Assembly (NCBI GenBank): GCA_028571685.1
Contig: CM053158.1
Coordinates: 59,736,001-59,800,000, forward strand
Source: Heterohyrax brucei
Lineage: Eukaryota > Chordata > Mammalia > Hyracoidea > Procaviidae
DNA length: 64,000 bases
Reading direction: 5' to 3'
The notes under the pieces are model-generated. The model did not search any database. It was given only the letters and a program-made list of their open reading frames with translations, and was not told the DNA's origin. The position numbers and the translations under genes were made by a program. Of the stretch, positions 1-9,994 are shown piece by piece. Position 1 is the first letter of the stretch. Every line of letters starts with the position of its first letter.

Positions 1-764
1 GTGGTAGAATTCCCATCTTCCGTACGCAGCCACCACCCATCTGATCCCCAAATGATCATGGGGATGGCACAGGACCATAAAGAATTTGCAGCATTTCATT
101 CTGCTGTGCATGGGACTGACTCCATGGGTGTTAACACCAACATCATGATAACAAAGGAGACACATACTATTAGGGACCGAGATGGGAACTGCCTCTTCTG
201 GTTTCTACCTACAATCGTCATCTGTAAGCCTGCAGTTCACACCACCTGCTGCCGCCCGTTTCCCCACTCTCTTCCATTTCTCTCTCTCCTAATTTTGGAA
301 TAAGAGGTGAAGGCAAGCCAGTCCAGCCATGTTACTGTGTATATGCTTGACGGTACATTCTTGCTGTCCAGAGCCAGGTCTCTTCTTTCTCGTACAGATT
401 GCAGATCATACAGCCTGCTCTAGACAATTTCCCCAAACCCAAAAGACATGCAAGGAGGTGAGAAAGGTGGAAAGCAACTAATTCCCCTGAAGCTGGGACC
501 CAAGGGAAGGAAGGAGAAGTCTCCCCCACCTTCCCTACTTGAGATGATGTCAGTGCTACAGAGATTCAGAAGCCAGGCTGGGCCTGACAGTAACTGCAAA
601 GTCGGCAAAAGTCTGTCTCCCTCTCCCATTTTGTGCCTTTGGCTCTCTTTCAGAGCCTCTCCAAGGGCCTGAATCCTATGATGCCCACCTCTTTCCTGTA
701 TTTAATAATTTTACAAATTAAGTCACCATAAGAAGGGGACACTCTACTTCTGACTGCTTTCTTA
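1..764. other. Unassigned sequence
   Basis: No recognisable exon, repeat or RNA gene. Open stretches here are short, overlap on both strands and look like chance. Confidence 0.5.
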
Positions 765-1008
765 ATAGTATGAGGTCCCCAAATCTCTATTGGCCTCTCT
801 TTCCTTTATATCTCCAGAGACTGTCACAGGGGCAGTGCAATCCCACACATTGAGTCTTGCCCACCAACACAACTGCCACCCATTCTCCCTCATTAACATC
901 ACAGGGGCTGGGTTTACAACATAAAGGAACATCATACAATACTGAGAATCATGGCCAAGCCAAACTGCTACATACATTTTTGGGGGGACACTATTTAATC
1001 CATGGCAT
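765..1008 (-). mobile_element. MaLR-like LTR fragment
   Basis: Its reverse complement aligns well with 9250-9480 (GTAGCAGTTTGGCT, GGCCATGATTC, GTGATGTTAATGAGGG). Only the 5' half of the LTR is present. Confidence 0.75.
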
Positions 1009-1106
1009 TAAGCCTTTGATATGTTATTCTTTGTATTCTTTGTTTGAAATGCAACTAAACTAATCTTTATGAAGCCTCAGTATTATTACTACTATTATTA
1101 ATGTTT

Positions 1107-1300
1107 GGAGCTCTGGTGGTGCAGTGGTTAAGCTCTTGGCTGCTAACTGAAAGATCAGCAGTTTGAATCCACCAGCTGCTCTATGGGAGAAGGGTGCAGC
1201 AGTCTGCTTCCATAAAGATTACAGCCTTGGAAACTAGGAGCTGTTCTACTCTGCCCAACAGAATTGCTCTGAGTCAGAATGGACTCGGCAGCAATGGGTT
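1107..1300 (+). mobile_element. AfroSINE
   Basis: tRNA-derived head GTGGTGCAGTGGTTAAG with an A-box-like and a B-box-like motif (GTTTGAATCC) and a tail ending GGACTCGGCAGCAATGGGTT. Flanked by TATTATTAATG / TATTATTAGTG at 1093-1103 and 1301-1311. Confidence 0.9.
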
Positions 1301-1311
1301 TATTATTAGTG

Positions 1312-2482
1312 CTTGTTGTTAGGTGCTGTTGAGTCGGTTCAACAGCACAGAACAACAGCAACAGAACAGAACACTGCCCGGTCTTGCGCCATGTCCACAA
1401 TATTTTTATGCTTAAGCCCATTGTTGTAGCCACTGTGTCAATCCATCTCGTTGAGGGTCTTCCTCTTCTCCACTGACCCTCTGCTCTAGCGAGCATGATG
1501 TCTTTCTCCAGGGGCTGATCCTGCCTGACAACATGTCCAAAGTATGTAAGATGCAACCTTGTCATCTTTGCTTCCAAGGAACACTCTGCTTGTACTTCTC
1601 CCAGAACAGATCTGTTGGTTCTTTTGGCTGTCCATGGTACATTTAACATTCTTCTCCAACACCACAACTCAAAGACATCAATTCTTCTTCTGTCTTTTTT
1701 GTTCTTGGTCCAGCTTTCACATGCATATGATGCGACTGAAAATATCATGGCTTCGGTCAGCCATGTTTTAGTTTTCAAGGTGACATCCTTACTTTTGAAT
1801 ACTTTAAAGAGGTCCTTTGCAGCAGTTCCCAGTGCAATGCATCTTTTGATTTCTTCACTGCTGCTTCCATGGGCGTTGAGTGTGGACCCAACTAAGATGA
1901 AATCTTTGACAACCTCAATCCTTTCTCCATTTATGATGATGTTGCTTACTGGTACAATTGTGAGGATTTTTATTTTCTTGATGTTGAGGTACAATCCATA
2001 CAGTAAATGTTTCAAATCTGCCTTACTTCCAGCAAGTAAGGTGGTGTTGTCTGTGTAACACAGGTTGTTAATGAGCCGTCCTCCAATCCTGAGGCCTTGT
2101 TCCTCTTCACATAAGCCAGCTTCTTGGACTATTTGCTCAGCATACAGATTGAAAAGGTATGGTGTAAGGATATAACCCTGACACACACCTTTCCTGACTT
2201 TAAATCATGCAGTGTTCCCTTGTTCTGTCTGCGTGACTGCCTCTTAATCCATATACAGATTCCTTAAGAGCACAATCAAGTGTTCTGGAATTTCCATTTT
2301 GTGCAATGTTAGCCATAATTTGTTTTGATCCACACAGCTGAATGCCTTTGCACAGTCAATGAAACACAGGTATTCTGGTATTCCCTGCTTTCAGCCAAGA
2401 TCCATCCGACATCAGCCATGATATACTTGGTTCCATGTCCTCTTCTGAATCTAGCTTGATTTTTTGGCAGTTCCTTGTTAAG
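1312..2482 (-). mobile_element. RTE LINE, 3' half with reverse transcriptase
   Basis: The minus strand carries an open frame from 2186 into the neighbouring SINE (343 residues, to 1155) coding the distal reverse transcriptase and C-terminal region of an RTE element. The motif corresponding to the catalytic pair reads YTDN, so the second aspartate is lost. Further upstream, 2512-2309 adds more RT in another frame. Homologous copies lie at 15842-17181, 17636-18960 and 30501-32440. Not active: 5' part absent, catalytic residue changed, frame broken. Confidence 0.85.
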
Positions 2483-3660
2483 AATTTTATAGAAATGTGA
2501 AATATCTGGCACTCACCAAGATTAAAATCCCAGTGACTCATATCCAGGCAAAAATTACCAAGCAGGCGAAAAAAAGATGGACAATAGAATGCATAATGAA
2601 AAAAAAAATCTATCCATTGAAACTGATCCAGAACTGACAGAATGTTACAATTAGCAGACAGTGATATTGTTATTGCATTACATATGTTCACAAAGTTATG
2701 TAGAAGCCTCAAATTGAATTTCCAGAGATGAAAACAATGTTAAAATGAAAATAAACAAAGAAAATCCACTGAGTGTTATTAACAGCAGATTAGATACTAT
2801 AGAATAAAAGATTAGTGAACTTGAAGATACAGCAGTAGAAATTATTCAAAATGAAACATAGGGAAAAAAATTAAAAAGTGAAAAAGACATCAGCGAGCTT
2901 TGGGACAACTTCAAACAACCTAATGCAATGTAATTGGAGTCTTTGAACAAGAGGAATGAAAAGAGGAGACAAAACAAATATTTGAAGAAATAATGGCTGA
3001 AAAATTTCTAAATTTGATGGAAATTATAAACCCATTGTCCCAAGTGACTCAATAACTCTAAGCATAAGAAAAGTTAAGAAAATTATATCAATGGTCAAAC
3101 TGTTCAGAATCAGTAACAAATGGAAAATCCTAACAGCTGCTGTGGGGATGGTGCATGTTACAGACAGAGGAGCAGAGACAAGGATGACAGCAGATTTCTC
3201 ACGGAAAACAATGCAGAAAAAAGGCAGTGGACCAAACCTGAAAATATTTAAAGAAAAAAAAAAGCTGTCAATCTAGATTTCTGTACCCTGGAAAAATATT
3301 TTTTAAAAACTAAGTTCCAATCAATGAGTATATGTGACTGCATCATTGCCCCTCCCTTCCTAAGGCTTGTGGTCGGGGGACTGTTGCCAGGCTGGGGCCT
3401 GTGTGGCCCCCTACTTATTTACATATGCTAAGTGTTGCCTGGCTATTTTAGAAAACAAAGAGCACCTTAATTGCTTGGGCTATTTTTGGGAACTAGGGAC
3501 AAAGGCCAAACCAAATTCTTTGTCCCACAAGATGAGTATCTCTGTGTCTGTTCTGCTCTTTATGTAACCTAGATGTGATCAGGTTTAGGATCTACTCCAC
3601 TCTAATATTAGCCAGCCAGTCGGATCCAACTCTAATATTATTGTTAATATAACAAAAGAA
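2483..3660 (+). mobile_element. Decayed L1-like sequence and unassigned DNA
   Basis: About 2720-3310 is A-rich and reads like a badly eroded plus-strand L1 ORF1 region, without a usable frame. 3340-3620 is unassigned, possibly an old LTR. No host exon seen. Confidence 0.4.
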
Positions 3661-3760
3661 AAACTGTTTCCAAATGGTATCATATACATTGGTACTGGGG
3701 TTAAGATTTCAGCACATGTTTTGGGCAGACACAATTCAATCCACAGGACAAGCCATATAC
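3660..3760 (-). mobile_element. Old LTR end fragment
   Basis: Contains GGGCAGACACAATTCAATCC, similar to the LTR ends at 6035-6060 and 18385-18405. Short and diverged. Confidence 0.4.
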
Positions 3761-4650
3761 AAATTTTTACTCAAAATTAATTACAGTCCTGAAAGTAAAA
3801 TCTAAAGGCTTTAGAAGAAAACTGGAGATAATTATCGTGACCTTCAGTTAGTTAAAGTTTTCTTAGATATGCTACCAAAAGCACAATCCATAAAGAAAAA
3901 AATCAGTAAGTTGGAACTCATCAGAGTTAAAAATGCCTAGTATTCAAAGACACTGTAACAATCATAAGTGTGTGCTTTTCTAAAGACATCTTTAATAGAA
4001 TGAAAAGATATACTGGGGCAATATGTGTGTAAAGCATATATCTTATAAAAGGAGCCCTGGTGATGCAATAGTTAAGAACTCAGCTGCTAACCAAACAGCT
4101 GTTTGAATCCACTCAAAAGCCCCATGAGAGAAAGACCTGGTGATCTGCTTCCATAAAGACTGCAGCCAAAAAAATTCTATAGCACAGACCTACTCTGTCA
4201 TGTAAGGTTGCTATCAACTGATATTAACTCAGCAGCAGCGAGCAACAGTATATCTTATAACGAACACTCAAAAGTCAAAAATAAGAAATCAAAATATCCA
4301 ATAAAAAATGGGCAAAGTATTTGAACAGATACTTCACTAAAGAAAATGTATAGATGGCAAATAAACACAAGAAAATATGCCCAACAGAATTATTTAAAAT
4401 TAAAACCACAATGAGATATCACTACATATCCCTTAAGAGTGGCTAAAAAGTCTAATATCACTGTCTGCTGGCAAGAATATGGAGCAATTTGAACTCTCAT
4501 GCACTTCTAGTGAGAATATGAAATAGTACAACCATTTTGGAAAACAATTTCCTAAAGAGTTAAATATACACCTACCATATGGCTCAGCCATCTCACTTGA
4601 CCCAGGAAAGTGAAAGTACATGTCTATATGACAGCATGTACACACATTTT
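3761..4650 (+). mobile_element. Ancient L1 3' region
   Basis: Plus-strand L1 ORF2 C-terminal and 3' sequence (AAACCACAATGAGATATCAC, AAAAATGGGCAAAGTATTTG) interrupted by a SINE at 4049-4248. Confidence 0.7.
4049..4248 (+). mobile_element. AfroSINE
   Basis: GGAGCCCTGGTGATGCAATA head; flanked by an exact 12-base duplication TATATCTTATAA at 4037-4048 and 4249-4260. Confidence 0.9.
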
Positions 4651-4654
4651 CCTA

Positions 4655-5200
4655 ACAACTTTCTTTTTTTTTCATTGTGATTGAGTGCAAGCGTACAATC
4701 CAGTTTAAATTTGCATGTCCACCTATCTGCAGCTCCTTCTGCTCTCCTTGCCTGGTGACAGCATATGCCTTCTTTCCATTCTGTACATGTCATATCCTCC
4801 TAACAACCTCCTGTCCCCTCCTCTCCACCCTCTCCACTCCTTTCTAGTAAGAGGCCAGTAGGAAGACATCCTATAGACGCACAGAACCATAAAGTGCACA
4901 CACGATATGGTCACTCTGTGTTGCCGAGGAGTTCACCTCAATAATGACTTATGATCAGGGGCAGCATCAGGTCTAGGGGCCATGCTCCCAGGGGAAGCCT
5001 CAGGCCTTCAGACTATGTATTGTGGTCTTTTAGTGGAGTTCTCAGTGTGCATCTCTTTTTTTTCTCATGTTGCCACTGGGACTCAACAATGTCAGCCCCA
5101 TCAGGGCTGTCATTGGTGGTGGCCGGGCACCATCTGGTTCTTCTGGTCATATGTTGATATAGTCACCCATTCTCTTTCCCCCATGTTGTTGTTGTCCAGA
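4655..5200 (-). mobile_element. L1 3' UTR, antisense
   Basis: Starts with a T-run (the tail of the antisense element) and follows the same 3' UTR as 60649-61600, including the CTCTCCTTGCCTGGTGACAG region and the GGTGGTGGCCGGGCACCATC segment. Confidence 0.85.
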
Positions 5201-5207
5201 TCCACTG

Positions 5208-5547
5208 ATTCAAGTGCCCAGAGGCACCCCACTCAGCTAGGAACACTCAGTGCACAGGCACTCAACTCTGCTCCATGGGTCACTAAGGCTAGCTCTAGTA
5301 ATTCAAGTGCCCAGAGGCACCCCATTCTGTGAGGAAAACTCTGTGCACAGGCACTTAGCTCTCTTGCTCCGTGGGTCAGCTCCAGCGCTGCCTCTGGTTC
5401 CGTTGCTGCTGCTGCTGCTGCCACCAGTCCTCTGTTGTTTCTCACCATCTGTACCTTCTTCATTCCTTCTGATCTTCTATCCCTTCACCGTTTCAAAATG
5501 GCTCCCAGATTTTAGATATTTGCTAGAGCAGCACCCCACTCTCATGG
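5208..5547. repeat. Unassigned block with a 93-base tandem duplication
   Basis: ATTCAAGTGCCCAGAGGCAC occurs at 5208 and 5301; the two units (5208-5300, 5301-5395) are diverged by roughly a fifth. A short CTG run lies at about 5403-5421. The origin of the block is unknown to me. Confidence 0.55.
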
Positions 5548-6062
5548 TACCAAATTCTGTTTTAGTCAGCTAGGGCTGCTCTAACAGAAATACTACAGAG
5601 TGGATGGCTTTAACAAAGGAAGGTTACACAGTCTGGTAGGCTGCAAGTCCAAATTCAGGGTGTCCACTCCTGGGGAAGGCTTTCCTGCTTGTCAGCTCTG
5701 GAGGAAAGTCTGGCATTGTGTCAGTCTTTGTCCAGGGAGCTTCTTGTGCAGGAACCTCAGGTCTGAAGGACACGCTCTTCTCCCGGTGCAGCTTTCTTGG
5801 TGGTCTGAGGTTCCCAATTCTCTTTCCTTTTATCTCTTGTAGGGTGAAAGGATTAAGGGTAGGGCAAGCCATACTGCAGGGAAACTCCCTTTACAGTGGA
5901 GCAGGGAGGTGATCTTACAAAGCAATTTACAGTCCCACCCTAATCCTTTAACATACAGCACAGCAAAATCACAAAATGGAGGACAATTGTAGAATACAGG
6001 GAATCATGGCCCAAGCAAATGGCTACACGTTTTTTGGGGAACGCAGTTCAATCCATGACAGT
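5548..6062 (-). mobile_element. MaLR-like LTR
   Basis: Begins TTTTAGTCAGCTAGGGCTGC, the reverse of an LTR end like that of MLT1-type MaLR elements, and ends ATTCAATCCATGACA. Aligns over its length with 17899-18407 and, in the other orientation, with 7738-8262 and 9244-9742. Open frames in it recur in all antisense copies and are not genes. Confidence 0.75.
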
Positions 6063-6233
6063 CGTCATATTTATTTATTTTATGTTGTTTACTGTGTTCT
6101 AACCACTTGTTTTATTTTGCTTTGAAATACCCAAATAGGCTAGTCTTGTGTGATAGTTGGGTTATTGTTGCCTTTGAAGCTCTAGTGTCTTGCCACCGAG
6201 TGGTTAAAGTTATTGTAGACATGTGAGCTCCAA

Positions 6234-6394
6234 ACAAAACCAAATCCACTGCTGTCGAGTTGATACTGACTCATGTTGACCCTATAGACAGAGCAGAACT
6301 ACCCTGCAGAATTTCCAAGGAGCACATGGCAGATTTGAACTGTTGACATTTGAGCTAACAGCCATAGCACTACCACTGTGCCACCAGAGTTTCC
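6234..6394 (-). mobile_element. AfroSINE
   Basis: Antisense copy with ACATGTGAGCTCC / ACATGAGCCC as a decayed target duplication on either side. Confidence 0.85.
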
Positions 6395-6883
6395 ACATGA
6401 GCCCAAGAATCCTGTGACTTTTCTTGTATGTGTTCTGTTCAGGTACTCAGATAGTCAGTCATCAAGTGTGTAGTGCAGGCTCTCACCTGCTGTCCTAAAA
6501 GGGCAGGGGAAATTGGTGTAGGCATCGGTATCTGGATGTAGTCACTGAGAAAGGCAAGGGGGGGACAACCATCCCTGAGTGTCTGTGAAGATGGTGTCTC
6601 CCCTTATGTCTGAATCTAGGTCAAGGAATAGTTTCTATATGTCTGAATCTAGGTGAAGGGACAGTTTCTGTCTTGAATTTCCAGCTGATTTTTTTCCTCC
6701 ATTCCCCCACTTGTCAATTGTTCCCTCTCTGAATCTTGGAGAATGGCTCCGGGAAGGCTTAATGAGTCCTACTTCTGGCTTAGTTAACAGCATCATACTC
6801 CAGAGCCAGGCACAGTGCAGAAAAGGGAAAGTGGAGAACCAGGAAAAGGGAGAGACGTTTATCCTGAAGGAAAGATTTAGATC

Positions 6884-7270
6884 TGAGAGAGGAAAACTTT
6901 GAAAAAGTTACATACTAGTTTGAAATATTAAGAAGCAGACACTCTCTTCCCTTTCATGCCCACAACCCTTCCTGTCTAACATAGTATCCAGAAAAAGGGG
7001 AACTAATGCTTTATTTTTGGCTTCTGTACCCTGCTGATGCTAACAAAGGTATATTTAAAAAATTCCTTTTTGCTGATGCCAAGATAATGTGAAAAATCCT
7101 CTGTCAGCTCTTTGCACAGAACCTATAAAAGGTTGACAGTGTAACAACTCGGGGTGGGGACAGGTCTTTTGAACACGAGTCTGCCTGCAGACTCTGCTAG
7201 CATTAAAAGCTACTTCGTCTTCTAAGCATTGGTGTCTGAATCATTGCTCTCCGAGGCTCTTCTTGCTACA
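6884..7270 (+). mobile_element. Solo LTR, class I type
   Basis: 387 bases, TGAGAGAGG to TTGCTACA, flanked by GATC on both sides (6880-6883, 7271-7274). It has a TATA box CCTATAAAAGG at 7122-7132 and an ATTAAA near 7202. TG...CA ends and a 4-base target duplication fit a class I endogenous retrovirus LTR. No internal sequence is present, so it is a recombination product. Confidence 0.7.
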
Positions 7271-7737
7271 GATCCATGTGCAGTAGATTGCACACACAGA
7301 CTTAGCTTTTGATGATCTGGTGCAGTTCTTCACTGGTTCTGGAGGTGCAAGTTAATTCTCCAATCATTTTTTTACGTGGAGGAGGATACCCTTCAACCAC
7401 CACCATGCCACTCACCATTCAGCTTGCAGTCATTTTGTCAGATCTGGTGAATCCTACGTACCTCTTGATCTAGTCTCCCTTCCTTGTTGCCCCATCCAGT
7501 TTTTCAGCTTTCTCTTTGATGTTCTAGGATCTCACATGTAATGGATTCATTTGTTCTTTTGGGTGTTTGTTGTTAGAAGGGTCACAGGAAGCACCTCCTC
7601 TTGGCCTCACCTCTTGTAATTTTCTTTTGGGGTGATGTCTTTATCTGGTTTTGGTATCAGCATTATGCTAGATTCATGAATGAGTTTGGGAATATTCTAT
7701 CCTTTCTGTGCTCTGAAACACCTTTAGTAATAGAGGT

Positions 7738-8262
7738 TCCCGTGGATTGAATTATGACCTCCAAAAAATATTTGTAGTAATTTAGCTGGGCCATGTATTG
7801 GGTGGTTGCCCTTCATTCTGTGATTTTCATGTCTTGTAAATCCTATCTTTGCCTGAGGTTGATAGGGCAAGATTGCTTATGTTAAAGAGGATTAGGGTGG
7901 TACCATAACAGCCTTACTAACGGAATTTCCCTGGCAAGTGGCTTGAACCACCTTTTATCTCCTTCAAGAGATAAAAGGAAAGGGAAGCAAGCAGAGATTT
8001 GGGAACCTCACACTACCAAGAAATCAATGCTGGGAGCAGAGTGCTTCTTTCAGACCTGAGGTTCCTGAGGAGAAATTCTCCTAGACCAAGAGAAGACTAA
8101 TGATGATGATCTCCTTACAGAGTTAACAGAGAAAGCATTCACCTAGAGCTGATATTCTGAGTTTAGAGTTGTAGCCTACCAGATTGTGAAAGAACAAACC
8201 TCTCCTTTTTAAACCCATCCACTCATGGTATTTCTGTTACAACAGCACTAGATAACTAAGAC
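7738..8262 (+). mobile_element. MaLR-like LTR
   Basis: GTGGATTGAATTATGACCTC to TAACTAAGACA, in the sense orientation of the MLT1-like family; homologous to 9244-9742. Confidence 0.7.
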
Positions 8263-8622
8263 AGCATCCTTTAGACCTGATGTTCCCATGCTGAGATGCC
8301 CCTGGACCAAGGGAAGATTGATGACAAGACTTTCCTCAAGAGCCAAAAGACACAGTGTGGGAGGAGCAGGTAGAGTTACACAGCTATATGTGTGTAAGTT
8401 TTTGCATGACAAATTTACTTGAATTTTCAACTTTCATTTAAAGCACAATAAAATATTAAAAAGGAAAAAAGAGCTGACAGGAAGAGAAAGCCTTCTGCTG
8501 GAGCCAGCACCCTGAATTAAGACTTCTAGCCTACTAGACTGTGTGAGAATAAATTTCTCTTTGTTAAAGACACCCATTTGTTGTATTTCTGTTACAGTAG
8601 CACTAGATGACAAAGACAGAGG
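8263..8622 (+). mobile_element. Partial MaLR-like LTR in tandem
   Basis: A second, 5'-lacking copy of the same LTR (CCTTTAGACCTGATGTTCCC to GATGACAAAGACA) directly after the first, itself split by a poly(A)-tailed insert at 8337-8468. Confidence 0.7.
8337..8468 (+). mobile_element. Poly(A)-tailed insert of unknown origin
   Basis: About 130 bases absent from the other LTR copies, ending in AATAAAATATTAAAAAGG and an A-rich stretch, flanked by AAGAGCC / AAGAGCT. It looks like the 3' end of a reverse-transcribed transcript, a processed mRNA or unlisted retroposon. Source not recognised. Confidence 0.5.
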
Positions 8623-9243
8623 TGTTAACTCTTCTCTGAAAGTTTGGTAGAATTCTCCAGTGAAGCTGTCAGGGCCAGGGCTTTTTCTTGGAGGGAGTGG
8701 TTTTTAAGTTGCCTTTTCAATTTAGTCTTTTGTTATATGTTTATTTAATTGCTTGGCTGTATTAGTTTAGATGGATAGGTGGTGTATTTCTAGAAATTTG
8801 TTCATTTCCTCTAAGTTTTCAAATTTTGTAAAATGCAATCTCTTATAGTATTGTTATGTTTTTTTTTAAATTTCAGTTGGTTCTGCTGTGATATCACCCA
8901 TCTCATTTCTCATTTGGATTATTTGCTTCCTCTCCTGTTTTCCTTTTGTCAGTTTGGCCAGTGGTTTATTGATTTTGTTGATCTTTTCAAAGAACAAACT
9001 TTTGGTGTTGCTAACTCTCTCAATTGTTTTTCTATTCTCTATTTTATTTAATTTACTCTATTTTATTATTTGATGCTCTCTTTTTATTTGTTTGAGTCAT
9101 GGGGTTAGTGCTTTGATTTTGGCACTTCTTTTTGGATATGTGCATTTATGGAAATAAATTAGCCTCTGAGAACTGCTTTTGCTGTAGTCCCAAAGGATCT
9201 GGTAGGATGTTTTAATTTGATTCTGTGAATTTCTTTATTCCAT

Positions 9244-9742
9244 CCTGTCTTGGGTTTAATTGTGTCCCCCCTCCCCACAAAAAATGTGTGTAGCAGTTTG
9301 GCTAGGCCATGATTCCCGGTATTGTGTCATGTTCCTATGCTGTAAATCCTGCCTCTGTGATGTTAATGAGGGATGATGGGCAGTGATTGTGTTAGTGAGG
9401 TGAGACTCAATTTGTAAGAGTGTATTGTACATTGAGGCAATCTCTTGAACTATAAAGTGAATGAAGCTAGGAGAGAGTTGGAGACCTCATACCACCATGA
9501 AAGGAGTGCCAAGAGCAGAGCACGTCCTTTAGACCCAGGGTCCCTTTGCCTCAGAAGTTCCCAGTCCACAGGAAGATTGATAACAATGACCTTCCTCCAG
9601 AGCCAACAGAGAAAGCCTCCTTGTAGAGTTGATGCCCTGAATTTGGACTTGTATCCTACTGGACTGCCTTTCTCTTTGTTGCAGCCGTCCACTTGTGGTA
9701 TTTCTGTTGTAGTAGTAGTGTATGACTAAGACACATCTGTAA
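9244..9742 (+). mobile_element. MaLR-like LTR, near full length
   Basis: TGTCTTGGGTTTAATTGTGT to ATGACTAAGACA; the best-preserved sense copy in the window and the reference used for the other fragments. Confidence 0.78.
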
Positions 9743-9818
9743 TTTCTTCCATTACCTAGTCATTTCTGAGCAAGACATTGTTCAGTCTCTATGTGTTTGA
9801 TTTTTTTTCCCCTTGCTT

Positions 9819-9994
9819 ACCCTGGTGGTGTAGTGGTTAAGTGTTACGGCTGTTAACCAAAAGGTTGGCAGTTCAAATCCACCAGGCACTCCTTGGAAAT
9901 TCTATGGAGTGAGTTTTACTCTGCACTGTCCTATAGGCTTACTATGAGTCAGAATCAACTCAGTGGCAATGAGTTTGATTTGGTTTGGTTGGTT
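9819..9994 (+). mobile_element. AfroSINE
   Basis: Well-preserved copy with TAGTGGTTAAG (A box) and GTTCAAATCC (B box) of the tRNA-like promoter and the tail TATGAGTCAGAATCAACTC. Confidence 0.92.

Larger units (their letters stand above)
6063..7605 (-). mobile_element. L1 5' UTR-like region, antisense
   Basis: 6063-6600 aligns with 12140-12530 (TTTATTTATTTTATGTT, GTGTGTAGTGCAGG, GAGTGTCTGTGA). The unit is split by a SINE (6234-6394) and a solo LTR (6884-7270). The right end near 7605 resembles the L1 start seen at 13366. Confidence 0.55.

Noticed and set aside
1107..1180. Free-standing tRNA gene suggested by A-box and B-box motifs
   Set aside because: The boxes belong to the tRNA-derived head of AfroSINEs, which recurs more than twenty times; no cloverleaf is kept.
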